Source: Salinicola rhizosphaerae (lineage in GTDB: Bacteria > Pseudomonadota > Gammaproteobacteria > Pseudomonadales > Halomonadaceae). Taken from it: a stretch of DNA of 64,000 nucleotides. The translations under genes and the position numbers were made by a program. Positions 9,693-18,995 of this stretch are shown here, piece by piece (positions within the stretch are counted from its first letter, which is position 1; each line of letters starts with the position of its first letter). The notes under the pieces were generated by a model. The model worked only from the letters and a program-made list of their open reading frames with translations. It ran no database searches and had not been told where the DNA came from. The stretch spans positions 333,656-397,655 of the forward strand of contig NZ_BMZI01000006.1 in NCBI RefSeq assembly GCF_014652715.1, given 5' to 3'.

Positions 9693-10739
9693 ATGCAAGT
9701 CATTGTCTGTTCAAGGCCCGGCGAGATGGCGCTTGTCGAGCGTCCGGTACCCGATTGCGCGCCCGGCGAGGCGCGCGTCGCGATTCGCCGTATCGGCATC
9801 TGCGGGACGGACATTCACGCCTTCGGTGGCAACCAGCCCTACTTCGTCTATCCGAGGGTGCTGGGGCATGAACTGAGTGGCGAGGTGGTCGCGACGGCTG
9901 ACGACGTCGATTCGGATCTTGTCGGCCAGCCGGTCTACGTCATTCCCTATCTGCACTGCGGCGAATGTCGCGCCTGCCGCCAGGGCCGCACCAACTGCTG
10001 CCAGCGCCTCGAGGTGATCGGGGTGCACCGCGATGGCGGCATGGCGGAGACGCTCAACGTGCCCGCTTCGCATTTGATTCCCGTGCCGACAGTGACGCCG
10101 GATCAACTGGCGCTGGTCGAGTGTCAGGCGATCGGCGCCCACGCGGTCAGACGCGCGCAGATCGAACCCGACGAGCTGGTCATCGTGGTCGGTGCCGGGC
10201 CGATCGGCATGGGAGTCCTGCAGGTGGCCAGGAGCCTTGGCGCCCGCGTGGCGATGGTCGATACCAACCGCCAGCGTCTCGATCTGTGTCGGGACGAGCT
10301 CGGCGCGGAAGCCGTCTGGCATGCGTTGGATGACGACATCATGGCCGAGATCGAGGCGATCAACGATGGTGCCTTGGCGGACGTGGTTTTCGATGCCACC
10401 GGCAACCCCAAGGCGATGAATCGCGGCTTCGATTTCGTCGGCCACGGCGGCCGCTACGTGCTGGTCAGCGTGGTCAAGGCGGACATCACCTTCAGCGACC
10501 CGGACTTCCACAAGAAGGAGCTGACGCTGATGGGGAGCCGCAATGCCACCTTAGAGGATTTCGAGACGGTAACGCGTCTGATGGCGAGTGGCGAGCTGAA
10601 GACCGCGCCACTGATCACCCATCGCGGCTCCCTCGAGGAGCTACCCACGTTGATGCCGCAGTGGTGCGATCCCGCCAGCGGCGTGATCAAGGCGATGGTG
10701 ACACTGGACTCGACCGACGCCAGCGAGGTGATCGCGTGA
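9693..10739 (+). CDS. lgoD: Zinc alcohol dehydrogenase, L-galactonate 5-dehydrogenase-like
   Basis: A 348-aa medium-chain Zn dehydrogenase. Catalytic Zn ligands are Cys in GICGTDIHAFGG and His-Glu in VLGHELSGE. The structural Zn site is the Cys cluster of HCGECRACRQGRTNCC, and VGAGPIGMG binds NAD. The blocks GICGTDIHAFGGNQPYF and SDPDFHKKELTLMGSRNAT match, from memory, E. coli LgoD (YjjN), which oxidises L-galactonate to D-tagaturonate. It is followed by altronate-dehydratase and tagaturonate-reductase-like genes, which is the route expected for L-galactonate. The stop overlaps the next start as GTGA. Confidence 0.82.
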   Translation: MQVIVCSRPGEMALVERPVPDCAPGEARVAIRRIGICGTDIHAFGGNQPYFVYPRVLGHELSGEVVATADDVDSDLVGQPVYVIPYLHCGECRACRQGRTNCCQRLEVIGVHRDGGMAETLNVPASHLIPVPTVTPDQLALVECQAIGAHAVRRAQIEPDELVIVVGAGPIGMGVLQVARSLGARVAMVDTNRQRLDLCRDELGAEAVWHALDDDIMAEIEAINDGALADVVFDATGNPKAMNRGFDFVGHGGRYVLVSVVKADITFSDPDFHKKELTLMGSRNATLEDFETVTRLMASGELKTAPLITHRGSLEELPTLMPQWCDPASGVIKAMVTLDSTDASEVIA

Positions 10740-12379
10740 ACGCATCCATCGCCACCGATAGCCCCGCCCGAGTCAGCCTGCGTATTCACCCGCGAGACAA
10801 CGTGGCGGTGGCGCTGACCGACCTGCCCGCCGGACGCGAGCTCGAGATCGACGACCGGACACTGCGGCTTGCCGACAATGTTCGGCACAAGCACAAATTT
10901 ACCCTCGAGGCGCTCTCGCCGGGCGACATCGTCACCATGTACGGCGTGGTGGTGGGCAAGGCGACACGACCGATTGCCGAAGGCGGCGTGATCGGCACCG
11001 ACAACGTTGCTCACGCGACCGGCGATGACGATGCCCGACCCGGCAGCCACGTCTGGACAGCGCCGGAAGTGAAGCGCTTTCAGGGCCAGACCTTCGACGG
11101 CTATCACCGTGCCGATGGCCGCGTGGGCACGGCCAACGTCTGGCTGGTGATACCACTGGTGTTCTGCGAGAACCGCAACGTCGAAGTGCTGCGCCAGTGC
11201 GTCGCCGACGCGCTGGGCGACGATCCCTATCGCAATTACAAGCGCATGGCGCGTCAGATGCTCACAGGCGAGGGTGACAAGAGTGATGCGATCGAGGCCG
11301 AAGCGCCCCGCCGCTTCCCCAATGTCGACGGTGTTCGCTTTCTCACCCATACGCTCGGCTGCGGCGGTACCGACGACGACGCCCAGGCACTGTGCCAGCT
11401 GCTGGCCGGCTACATCTGTCACCCCAACGTGGCTGGCGCCACGGTGCTGAGTCTCGGCTGCCAGAAAGCGCAGATCCAGATGCTCAAAGCAGCGGTTGCC
11501 GAGCGTGATCCGCTGGGTCTGCGTACGCTCGATATCTTCGACCAGCAGTCTTCCCCCAGTGAAGATGCGCTGATTCGCCATGCGCTGCAGTCGATCTTCG
11601 ACGGGCTTGCCGCGGCCGATCGCATCACCCGCCAACCGGCGCCCCTGAGCCAGCTTACGCTCGGCGTCGAATGCGGCGGTTCGGATGGCTTTTCCGGGAT
11701 CTCCGCCAATCCGCTGGTCGGCGGCGTGGTCGATCGCCTGGTCGCGCTCGGTGGCAGCGGGATTTTGAGCGAGTTCCCCGAACTCTGCGGGGTCGAGCAT
11801 GAACTCGTTGCCCGCTGTATCGACGAGCCCACCGCCGAGCGCTTTCGCCAGCTGATTCAGGCCTATCAACACCACGCCGAAGCCGTGGGCGCCGATTTCG
11901 CCATGAATCCGTCGCCCGGCAACATCCGCGACGGCTTGATCACCGATGCGATGAAGTCAGCGGGTGCCGCCAAGAAAGGCGGCGATAGTCCGGTGGTCGA
12001 GGTGCTCGACTACGCCGAGCCCCACCGCCGCGCCGGACTCGGCCTGCTCTGCACGCCCGGCAACGACGTCGAATCCACCACCGCACTGGCTGGCTCCGGC
12101 GCCAACCTGATTCTGTTCACCACCGGGCTCGGCACGCCGACCGGCAACCCGGTGGCGCCGGTGCTCAAGATCGCCAGCAACAGCGAGCTGGCCAGACGCA
12201 TGAGCGACATCATCGATTTCGATGCCGGCCCCATCGTGCGCGGCGAGCGCGATATCGGCGAGCTCGCCGATGACCTACTCACGCTATGCATCGAGACCGC
12301 GTCCGGGCGCTATCAGTCACGCGCCCAGCGCTTGTCTCAACACGACTTCATTCCCTGGAAGCGCGGGGTGTCGCTATGA
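10736..12379 (+). CDS. uxaA: UxaA-family altronate dehydratase
   Basis: A 547-aa dehydratase with an N-terminal SAF-like domain (residues ~10-110, starting RIHPRDNVAVAL) and a C-terminal UxaA/GarD lyase domain containing the Cys-rich segments THTLGCGG, SLGCQKAQ and GVECGGSDGFSG, with C-terminal LILFTTGLGTPTGNP. The family dehydrates D-altronate or similar aldonates to 2-keto-3-deoxy acids using a metal centre. The start is GTG 10736 overlapping the previous stop; GAGG lies 7 nt upstream. It is longer than the ~495 aa of E. coli UxaA. Because the locus has no enolase-type L-fuconate dehydratase, this enzyme could also serve the fuconate branch, which is inference. Confidence 0.83.
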   Translation: MNASIATDSPARVSLRIHPRDNVAVALTDLPAGRELEIDDRTLRLADNVRHKHKFTLEALSPGDIVTMYGVVVGKATRPIAEGGVIGTDNVAHATGDDDARPGSHVWTAPEVKRFQGQTFDGYHRADGRVGTANVWLVIPLVFCENRNVEVLRQCVADALGDDPYRNYKRMARQMLTGEGDKSDAIEAEAPRRFPNVDGVRFLTHTLGCGGTDDDAQALCQLLAGYICHPNVAGATVLSLGCQKAQIQMLKAAVAERDPLGLRTLDIFDQQSSPSEDALIRHALQSIFDGLAAADRITRQPAPLSQLTLGVECGGSDGFSGISANPLVGGVVDRLVALGGSGILSEFPELCGVEHELVARCIDEPTAERFRQLIQAYQHHAEAVGADFAMNPSPGNIRDGLITDAMKSAGAAKKGGDSPVVEVLDYAEPHRRAGLGLLCTPGNDVESTTALAGSGANLILFTTGLGTPTGNPVAPVLKIASNSELARRMSDIIDFDAGPIVRGERDIGELADDLLTLCIETASGRYQSRAQRLSQHDFIPWKRGVSL

Positions 12380-13509
12380 GCGCAGATCGCCAATCGATCC
12401 ACGCCGGTATCGTGCAGTTCGGCACCGGACGGTTTCTGCTCGCCCATGTCGATACACTCGTCAGCGAGTCACTGGCAGCGGGTGATAGCGAGGACCGCAT
12501 TCTCGTCGTGCAGAGTTCGAGCCGAGCGGAAGGCAAGCGCAAGGCCCGCCTGCTCGCCGAACGGCGCCACTATCCGGTACGCATTCGCGGCTATCGCGGT
12601 GGCGAGACTGTCGATATCGAACAGACCGTCACCAGCGTCGCCGACTGCGTGATCGCCGAAGAGCAGTGGCCGGCACTGGAGCGTCACTTCGTCGAACAGG
12701 CCCGCATCGTCGTCTCCAACACCGCCGACAGCGGTTTCGATGTCGGTAACGATTCGAGCCTGGCAGCTATCCCCACAAGCTTCCCCGGCAAATTGACCAG
12801 GCTGCTGCGAGCACGCTTCGAGGCAGGCAATGATGGCCTGACGGTCCTGCCCTGCGAGCTGATCGAGCACAACGGCCAGCAGCTTAAGTCACTGGTTAGC
12901 GGACTCGCCAGGCGCGATGGGGCCGGCCAGCGCGACAACGACGCCTTTCTCGACTGGCTGGAAACCCGCTGCGTGTGGGCGGACACCCTGGTCGACCGTA
13001 TTGTCTCCGCCCCGCTGGAGCCGATCGGCGCCATCGCCGAACCCTATGCGCTGTGGGCCATTGCCCGCCAGCCCGACATGGCCGTGCCCTGCGTGCATGC
13101 CGACGTCGAGCTCGTCGACGATCTAACACCGCAGGCGCTGTGCAAGCTGCACATTCTCAATCTCGCTCACACCTTCCTGGTGCACCGCTGGCGGCAAGCC
13201 GGGCAGTCCACCGAATTCGTCCGCGAAGCGATGGCGACGCCTTCGATGATCGAGCCGTTACGCCAGCTCCTCGACGACGAGGTGATCCCGACGCTGGCCT
13301 CGCGACTGCCGCGAGAACGCCTGACCCGCTACCGCGACATCACGCTGGAGCGTTTCGCCAACCCGTTTCTCGACCATCGGCTCGCCGATATCGCCCAGAA
13401 CCATGACGCCAAACTGATCCGCCGAGTCCAGCCGGTGGTGGAGATGGCGAGAAAGCTGGAACTGGAGACACCACGGCTCGACGAGGTGCTGGCGACCCAA
13501 GGCGGATAG
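12376..13509 (+). CDS. Mannitol-dehydrogenase-family tagaturonate reductase (UxaB-like)
   Basis: A 377-aa polyol/uronate dehydrogenase of the mannitol dehydrogenase family. The N-terminal Rossmann motif is VQFGTGRFLLAH, VVSNTADSGF is conserved, and the C-terminal catalytic region includes the Lys of LCKLHILNLAHT. With LgoD and UxaA it completes L-galactonate to D-tagaturonate to D-altronate to KDG, so D-tagaturonate reduction is the best role. Fructuronate reductase (UxuB) cannot be excluded on family alone. ATG 12376 overlaps the uxaA stop by 4 bases; a longer frame from 12286 is internal to uxaA. At 377 aa it is somewhat shorter than the usual ~480 aa. Confidence 0.78.
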   Translation: MSADRQSIHAGIVQFGTGRFLLAHVDTLVSESLAAGDSEDRILVVQSSSRAEGKRKARLLAERRHYPVRIRGYRGGETVDIEQTVTSVADCVIAEEQWPALERHFVEQARIVVSNTADSGFDVGNDSSLAAIPTSFPGKLTRLLRARFEAGNDGLTVLPCELIEHNGQQLKSLVSGLARRDGAGQRDNDAFLDWLETRCVWADTLVDRIVSAPLEPIGAIAEPYALWAIARQPDMAVPCVHADVELVDDLTPQALCKLHILNLAHTFLVHRWRQAGQSTEFVREAMATPSMIEPLRQLLDDEVIPTLASRLPRERLTRYRDITLERFANPFLDHRLADIAQNHDAKLIRRVQPVVEMARKLELETPRLDEVLATQGG

Positions 13510-13624
13510 CCAGCGGACTCCCGAAGCCGCCACAACAACTCTCGACGAACGCCACATCAAAGCCAAAAAACCACAACGCCATAACGCCACAACGAACGTT
13601 GGATTGATACATCAGGAGCACGCT

Positions 13625-14620
13625 ATGACCCAGAATCGATTCGTTTACCTGACCGCGTCACTCACGCTGGCCGGAATCACCGCACTAGCCGCCGCGACTC
13701 CCACACTGGCGGCTACCGAGATCCGCGTCGCCTACGGCAATCAGCCCGGCGAGCCGGTCGACGTGGCCGTCAAGGCCTGGGCCGAGCGCGTCAAGGAGGA
13801 GAGCAATGGCGAGCTGACGCTGCAAGCCTTCCCCGCCAGCCAATTGGGTGGTGAAACCGAAGTCATGGAGCAGGCCCGCTTCGGCTCGCCGTTGATCACC
13901 ATTACCGCCTACTCGAACTTCATCAGCTCGGTGCCGGATCTGGCCGTCCTCGACGCGCCTTATCTTGCTGACGATTTCGACAGCAAGCTGAAGGTGTTCG
14001 ACTCCGACTGGTTCGCCGAGCAGGAGCAGAAAGTCGAAGCCTCCGGCTATCACATCGTGATTCCCGACACGGTCTACGGCGTGCGCCAGTTGCTCTCCCG
14101 CGAGCGGGTCGCGACGCCGGAGGATCTGGCCGGGGTCAAGATCCGGGTGCAGAACTCGCCGATGTACGTGGCCGCGATCAAAGCCATGGGCGCGGTGCCG
14201 ACACCGATGTCACTGGGTGACGTCTATCCGTCGCTGGCCCAGGGCCTGGTCGATGGCGTCGAGAATCCGCTACCGGTGCTCTACGGCGGCAAGTTCTTTG
14301 AGGTGGTCAAGAACCTCAACATGACCGCGCATATGCACACCGTCGCGCCTTTCGTGACCGGTCAGGCGTTCTGGGAGCAGTTGAGCCCGGAAGAGCAGCA
14401 GATTCTGACCGAGACCGGTCAGGAGATGGCCGCCAACCTACGCACGCTGGTCGAGAAAGAAACCGACAAGTCACTGCAACAGCTCAAAGATGCAGGTGTC
14501 CAGGTTCACGAGGTCGATACCGCCCCGTTCCGTGAACGCGCTCAGGAAGAGATTCCGAAGGCCTTTCCGCAGTGGAGCGACGGGCTGTATCAACAGGTCA
14601 GCGACATCATCAACGGCTGA
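13625..14620 (+). CDS. TRAP transporter substrate-binding protein (DctP family)
   Basis: A 331-aa periplasmic protein with a signal peptide (hydrophobic YLTASLTLAGITALAAA, cleavage predicted after LAA near residue 30). The DctP fold shows in AFPASQLGGETEVMEQ, the LKVRVQNSP-type segment LAGVKIRVQNSPMY containing the conserved Arg that binds substrate carboxylate, and GLVDGVENP. AGGAG lies 7 nt before ATG 13625. The carboxylate-binding Arg means an acid ligand. With hexonate/hexuronate genes on one side and a GntR gene on the other, a sugar acid such as L-galactonate or a hexuronate is plausible. It is separated from the permease genes by a hairpin array. Confidence 0.85.
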   Translation: MTQNRFVYLTASLTLAGITALAAATPTLAATEIRVAYGNQPGEPVDVAVKAWAERVKEESNGELTLQAFPASQLGGETEVMEQARFGSPLITITAYSNFISSVPDLAVLDAPYLADDFDSKLKVFDSDWFAEQEQKVEASGYHIVIPDTVYGVRQLLSRERVATPEDLAGVKIRVQNSPMYVAAIKAMGAVPTPMSLGDVYPSLAQGLVDGVENPLPVLYGGKFFEVVKNLNMTAHMHTVAPFVTGQAFWEQLSPEEQQILTETGQEMAANLRTLVEKETDKSLQQLKDAGVQVHEVDTAPFRERAQEEIPKAFPQWSDGLYQQVSDIING

Positions 14621-14693
14621 CAAAATCGCCGGGAGCGATTTTGGACGTCGCACAGCGACGGTTTGAGCGGCGACCGCCAGGGATGGCGGTCGC
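14621..14693 (+). repeat. Three consecutive hairpins between TRAP binding-protein and permease genes
   Basis: Stem 1 pairs 14621-14629 with 14635-14643 (9 bp perfect, 5-nt loop). Stem 2 pairs 14646-14651 with 14655-14660 (6 bp, loop ACA). Stem 3 pairs 14670-14678 with 14685-14693 (9 bp perfect, loop AGGGAT). Stem 1 starts directly after the dctP stop codon. Stems 2 and 3 have no T-run, so they look like mRNA-stabilising or attenuating structures rather than simple terminators. Stem 3 shares its loop with hairpins at 57265-57309. The remaining bases to 14876 hold no recognisable gene. Confidence 0.7.
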
Positions 14694-14876
14694 AATCTCG
14701 ATTCCAGCGAGGACTCGGCGTCCCCAACAAATCGCGCCTTGCGACCCATATGGATGTGGGAAGTGGGGTTGTGCGTCGGGAACGAACATAGCCGCTTCAT
14801 CTCGCTCGGCTATCGATACTCCTCTGCTCGACGCTGCGACTCAGGCTATCGCTCACGTATTGGGAGTCGAATATTC

Positions 14877-15398
14877 ATGCAAACGCTTTTCAGGGCGATC
14901 GACCGCCTGATGCGGCTCGACGAAGTGGTCGCCAGCCTGGCGCTGTTCGGTCTGTTCGTGGTCGCCATCGCCAACGTCTTCATGCGCTACCTGTTCTCTT
15001 CGCCGCTGGCCTGGAGCGAGGAGATCCTGCAGTTATTGATGGTCTGGGCAACCTTTCTCGGCGCCAGTGCGCTGGTGCGGCGCAACGAGCACGTGCTGAT
15101 CGGCTTGCTGGGCGACAAGCTGCCGCCCCGCCTGGCGCAGTGGAACACCCGCGTTTTCAATATTGTCATCGTCATGCTGTGCGCACTGGCAATGCTGTTC
15201 TGGGGCCTGGAACTGTTGCCGTTCTCGCGTTTTCGCAGCACACCAATGCTGCAGATCCCCTACACCTGGATTCACGTGGCGATACCGATCAGTGCGGTAT
15301 TGATGCTCTATCACGCGCTGGTGCGACTGATCACCAATGACCGAGACGTTTCTCAGCCGACGGCCGAGATCGACGCCCCCACCTTTTCCAAGGAGTGA
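14877..15398 (+). CDS. TRAP transporter small permease (DctQ family)
   Basis: A 173-aa integral membrane protein with four hydrophobic segments (about residues 19-38, 50-68, 89-108 and 127-148). It has the DctQ features FVVAIANVFMRYLF and LAWSEEILQLLMVWATFLGA. It forms the membrane part of a tripartite Na+-linked carboxylate importer with the large permease that follows by 4 bp. The start ATG 14877 is the natural family N-terminus (MQTLFRAIDR) with GGGAG about 12 nt upstream. An open frame reaching back to 14739 runs through the intergenic hairpin region and is rejected. Confidence 0.85.
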   Translation: MQTLFRAIDRLMRLDEVVASLALFGLFVVAIANVFMRYLFSSPLAWSEEILQLLMVWATFLGASALVRRNEHVLIGLLGDKLPPRLAQWNTRVFNIVIVMLCALAMLFWGLELLPFSRFRSTPMLQIPYTWIHVAIPISAVLMLYHALVRLITNDRDVSQPTAEIDAPTFSKE

Positions 15399-15402
15399 TG
15401 TC

Positions 15403-16686
15403 ATGGCTGTCGGTTCCGCCATCGTCGCGCTGTTCATCTTGTTCTGCCTGGGGACGCCGGTCGCGTTTGCCCTGTTCGCATCGAGCCTGCTCTATTTTCT
15501 GATCGGCGCCGATCAACCCATGGTGATGCTGATCCAGCGTCTCGCCGGCGGGCTCGAGTCGATTTCGCTGCTGGCGATTCCGTTTTTCATCATGGCCGGC
15601 GTATTCATGAATCACTCCGGTATCACCGAACGGCTATTGAAACTGGCCGAGCTGATGACCCGACGCCTGCATGGCGGTCTGGCTCAGGCCAACGTGCTGC
15701 TCAGTACCTTCATGGGCGGGCTTTCCGGCTCCAACATCGCCGATGCCGCCATGAACGCCAAGTTGCTGGTGCCGAGCATGAACGCCGCCGGTTATCCCAA
15801 GGCGTTTTCCAGCGCGATCACCGCCTCGTCGTCGCTGATCACCTCGACGATTCCGCCAGGCATCGCGCTGATCGTCTACGGCTACGTCAACAACGTCTCC
15901 ATCGGTCGGCTGTTCCTGGCCGGCGTCGTTCCGGGCGTGTTGATGGCCATCGCGATGATGGGGCTGGTGGCGTGGCAGTGCCGCCGTCGTGGCTATCAGC
16001 CACCACGTCGCGAACGGGTCACCCGGCACGAGTGGATCAGCGTGACCCGTGCCGGGATCATTGCCCTGCTGCTGCCGGTGGTGGTGATCGGCGGAATTCG
16101 CGTGGGTGTCTTCACGCCGACCGAGGCGGGCGCGATGGCGGTGCTCTACGCGCTGATCGTGGGATTGTTCGTCTATCGCCAGATGGGGCTGAAGAGCGTC
16201 GCGGTGGCGACGCAGGAATCGCTGATGGCCTCGGTCAACGTGCTGTTCATCATCGCCGTGGCCTCCGGTTTCGCCCGCGTGCTGACCTGGGAGCAGATCC
16301 CGCAGCAAATTGCACTGCTGCTCTCATCCGGCGTGGGCAGCGCGGTGGCGTTTCTGCTGATCGCCAATCTCCTGCTGCTGGTGCTGGGCATGTTTCTCGA
16401 AGGCAACGCCATCCTGATCGTGCTCTCGCCGCTGCTGGCGCCGGTCGCCGCGCAGTTCGGCATCGACCCGGTGCACTTCGGTATCGTGTTCATTCTCAAC
16501 GCCTCGATCGGAACCGTCACGCCGCCACTGGGAACGGTGATGTTTACCACCTGCAGCATCACCGGCATCTCGATCGGCAGCTTCATTCGCGCCATCGTGC
16601 CCTATTGGCTGCTGCTGGTTGCGCTGTTGCTCGTCGTGACCTTCGTGCCGGCGGTGTCGCTGGCGCTACCCAACTGGGTTTTCTGA
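15403..16686 (+). CDS. TRAP transporter large permease (DctM family)
   Basis: A 427-aa inner-membrane protein with about 12 hydrophobic segments. DctM signatures are LLAIPFFIMAGVFMN, STFMGGLSGSNIADAAM, the hairpin-loop region ASSSLITSTIPPGIALIVYG and a C-terminal ASIGTVTPPLGTVMF. It is the transport channel subunit. AGGAG lies 7 nt before ATG 15403, overlapping the end of the small-permease gene, which indicates coupled translation. A FadR-type regulator follows after 104 bp. The open frame starting at 15337 lies inside the small permease and is not used. Confidence 0.9.
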   Translation: MAVGSAIVALFILFCLGTPVAFALFASSLLYFLIGADQPMVMLIQRLAGGLESISLLAIPFFIMAGVFMNHSGITERLLKLAELMTRRLHGGLAQANVLLSTFMGGLSGSNIADAAMNAKLLVPSMNAAGYPKAFSSAITASSSLITSTIPPGIALIVYGYVNNVSIGRLFLAGVVPGVLMAIAMMGLVAWQCRRRGYQPPRRERVTRHEWISVTRAGIIALLLPVVVIGGIRVGVFTPTEAGAMAVLYALIVGLFVYRQMGLKSVAVATQESLMASVNVLFIIAVASGFARVLTWEQIPQQIALLLSSGVGSAVAFLLIANLLLLVLGMFLEGNAILIVLSPLLAPVAAQFGIDPVHFGIVFILNASIGTVTPPLGTVMFTTCSITGISIGSFIRAIVPYWLLLVALLLVVTFVPAVSLALPNWVF

Positions 16687-16790
16687 CACCCAGTCGACAA
16701 ATCGCCGTCGATGCCGCAGCCATCGGTCATTCGCGTGCAGGGCGGCGAGACAGTTAAGATGAGCCGATACGATCAAGAGAAGTCACAGAC

Positions 16791-17561
16791 GTGAAGGATA
16801 CGCCCGCCTCCCTTTCATCGCCTCGCTCGAGCGTTGCCGAAACGCTGGTGCGCCAGATCTTCGCCGGGGATTATCAACCCGGCGATTTCGTACCCCGAGA
16901 GATCGATCTGTGCGAGCAGTTTTCGCTCAACCGCTCGGCGGTGCGCAGCGATCTGCGCCGGCTGGTCGATACAGGATTGATCGAGCGTATTTCCGGCTAC
17001 GGCTCTCGAGTGCGTGATTTCTCGGAGTGGAACATTCTCGACCCGCAGATCACCGACTGGATGACACGTTTCGCTGCACCCAATCCGGGCATTCAGCGCG
17101 AGGTTTTGAGCTTTCGCCTCGACGTCGAGCCATTCGTGGCGATGAACGCGGCCAAGCGCGCAACGGCGCGCGACCTTGTCGCCATCGAAGAGGCGTTCGA
17201 GGGCATGGGTCGAGGCCTGAGCGAGGGCGCCCCCGAGACGCCCCACCCCGGCCGCCTGCATAGCGAGCACGATGTCGCGTTTCACGTCGCGATCTTCAAG
17301 GCCACGCACAATATCGTCTGGACCCAGCTTTCCCACATTCTGCGCCCCTCGATTCACCTGCTGGTCGAGACTTCGAACGTCAGCGCGAGCGATCCCGAGG
17401 CAAGTCTGGAGCGTCACCGCGAGCTGATGGAGTGCATTCGCACCCGCCGCCCCCGCGATGCCTTTTTCGCCTCCGTCGCGGTTCTCCAGGGCACCGCCAC
17501 CGCGCTCGGCATGGAGATGCCAGAGACGCTACTCGGTGAAGTCCCGCAACGATTGTCGTAG
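16791..17561 (+). CDS. FadR-subfamily GntR transcriptional regulator beside the TRAP operon
   Basis: A 256-aa regulator. The winged-helix DNA-binding domain spans about residues 10-75 (SVAETLVRQIFAGDYQPGD, then LCEQFSLNRSAVRSDLRRLV), followed by an FCD effector domain whose metal or ligand His residues include those in HSEHDVAFHVAIFKATHN and ERHREL. It starts with GTG at 16791; the upstream AGAGAAG is a weak ribosome site. The position suggests control of the TRAP and LgoD/UxaAB genes, complementing the GntR protein at the other end of the locus. Effector unknown; a uronate or aldonate is typical for this subfamily. Confidence 0.85.
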   Translation: MKDTPASLSSPRSSVAETLVRQIFAGDYQPGDFVPREIDLCEQFSLNRSAVRSDLRRLVDTGLIERISGYGSRVRDFSEWNILDPQITDWMTRFAAPNPGIQREVLSFRLDVEPFVAMNAAKRATARDLVAIEEAFEGMGRGLSEGAPETPHPGRLHSEHDVAFHVAIFKATHNIVWTQLSHILRPSIHLLVETSNVSASDPEASLERHRELMECIRTRRPRDAFFASVAVLQGTATALGMEMPETLLGEVPQRLS

Positions 17562-17653
17562 CCCTGAAACCCGCAGCTGTTGCGAAGGATCGGGAGTCCC
17601 GCTAAGTTGTCGGGCCTTCTGCTCGTTCGTTCATCTTCATCGAGGTCGCCATC

Positions 17654-18508
17654 GTGGATCGCCAGGAACTCTTCGCCAGAATTCAGTATCCGCTGCCGCA
17701 ACACGCGATCTCTCGGCTCATCGGCAAGCTCGCCGACTGTCGGCTGTCGTGGATCAAGGACCCGTTCATCCAGCGCTTCATCAAGATCTACGGCGTCGAT
17801 ATGAGCCAGGCGCACGAGCCCGACCCGACGGCCTATGCCTGCTTCAACGACTTCTTCACCCGCGCGTTGAAGCCGGACGCGCGGCCGATCGGTGAGGATC
17901 TCGTCTCCCCGGCCGATGGCGTGCTCTCGCGCTATGGTCGAATCGAACACGGCACGCTGATTCAGGCCAAAGGGCAGACCTATTCGCTCAGCGCGCTGCT
18001 TGGCGGCGATACCGCCCGCGCCGCGCCGTTTCGCCAGGGCAGCTTCGCCACGGTCTATCTCTCGCCCAAGGATTATCATCGCGTCCATATGCCGGTCACC
18101 GGTACCCTGCGCGAGATGACCTATGTGCCAGGCCGGCTTTTCTCGGTCAACAGCGCCACGGCGAACCACGTTCCCGGGCTTTTTGCGCGCAACGAGCGCC
18201 TGGTGTGCATTTTCGACACCGAGCAAGGGCCGCTGGCCATGGTGCTGGTCGGTGCGATGATCGTCGCCGCCATCGAAACGGTGTGGGCCGGCCAGATCAC
18301 GCCGCTGAGCGGAAAGGTCCAGACCACGCGCTTCGATGAACCCATCGTGATCGAAAAAGGCCAGGAGATGGGCCGCTTCAAGCTCGGCTCGACGGTCGTC
18401 ATGTGCTTCGGTCGCGAAACCGCATTCGGCGAGTTCGACCCGGAAGGCAGCCCGGTCAGCATGGGCCAGACGTTGGGTGCGCTGCCCGGCTTGCCCGCAA
18501 CGGCTTGA
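17654..18508 (+). CDS. psd: Phosphatidylserine decarboxylase proenzyme
   Basis: A 284-aa pyruvoyl-dependent enzyme making phosphatidylethanolamine at the inner membrane. The autocleavage motif LGST is seen in FKLGSTVV near residue 250; cleavage before the Ser gives the beta chain and the pyruvoyl alpha chain. The catalytic region LSPADGVLS and [16 protein letters not shown] supplies the Asp-His-Ser self-processing residues. The start is GTG 17654, with GAGG about 10 nt upstream and the expected N-terminus. Length fits the family (E. coli 322, many gammaproteobacteria ~285). It is followed 44 bp later by arfB. Confidence 0.95.
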   Translation: MDRQELFARIQYPLPQHAISRLIGKLADCRLSWIKDPFIQRFIKIYGVDMSQAHEPDPTAYACFNDFFTRALKPDARPIGEDLVSPADGVLSRYGRIEHGTLIQAKGQTYSLSALLGGDTARAAPFRQGSFATVYLSPKDYHRVHMPVTGTLREMTYVPGRLFSVNSATANHVPGLFARNERLVCIFDTEQGPLAMVLVGAMIVAAIETVWAGQITPLSGKVQTTRFDEPIVIEKGQEMGRFKLGSTVVMCFGRETAFGEFDPEGSPVSMGQTLGALPGLPATA

Positions 18509-18552
18509 GCTGCCGTTAACCGCCCTATCTGAACTGAAGGACTGACGCTTCC

Positions 18553-18969
18553 ATGCCGCTGGATATCTCTCGTAACGTCTCGATCCCCGATCACGAGATC
18601 GAGCTCCACGCCGTGCGCTCTCAAGGCGCCGGTGGACAGAACGTCAACAAGGTCTCTTCAGCGATTCACCTGCGTTTCGATATCCGCGCCTCGAGCCTGC
18701 ATCCCGGCTTCAAGGAGAAACTCCTGGCGCTGCGCGACAAGCGCATCACGCGTGACGGCGTAGTGGTGATCAAGTCGCAGGAGCATCGCACTCAGGAGCT
18801 CAACCGGGAAGCGGCGCTGGCCCGGCTCAAGGAACTGATCAAGCCGATTCTCTACGGTGACAAACCCCGCCGCGCGACCAAGCCATCCCGTAGCGCAAAG
18901 CGCAAACGCACCGACCAGAAGACCAAGCACGGCCAGAAGAAACGCCTGCGCGGCAAGATCGATGGCTAG
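18553..18969 (+). CDS. arfB: Alternative ribosome-rescue factor ArfB (YaeJ)
   Basis: A 138-aa codon-independent peptidyl-tRNA hydrolase of the class-I release-factor family. The GGQ catalytic motif is in SQGAGGQNVNKVSSAIHLRF (about residues 26-28). The C-terminal tail rich in Lys and Arg (residues ~108-136) is the extension that threads into the empty mRNA channel of stalled ribosomes. There is no stop-codon recognition domain, as expected. An AAGGA site precedes ATG 18553. It is convergent with epmA, 26 bp away. Confidence 0.93.
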   Translation: MPLDISRNVSIPDHEIELHAVRSQGAGGQNVNKVSSAIHLRFDIRASSLHPGFKEKLLALRDKRITRDGVVVIKSQEHRTQELNREAALARLKELIKPILYGDKPRRATKPSRSAKRKRTDQKTKHGQKKRLRGKIDG

Positions 18970-18995
18970 AATCTAGCTCCGGCGTCGCCACGGCC

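Noticed and set aside
10454..11875. 473-aa minus-strand open frame opposite lgoD and uxaA
   Set aside because: It lies antisense to two well-supported genes, has Ala/His/Asp-rich composition and no family motif; long antisense frames are common in GC-rich DNA.
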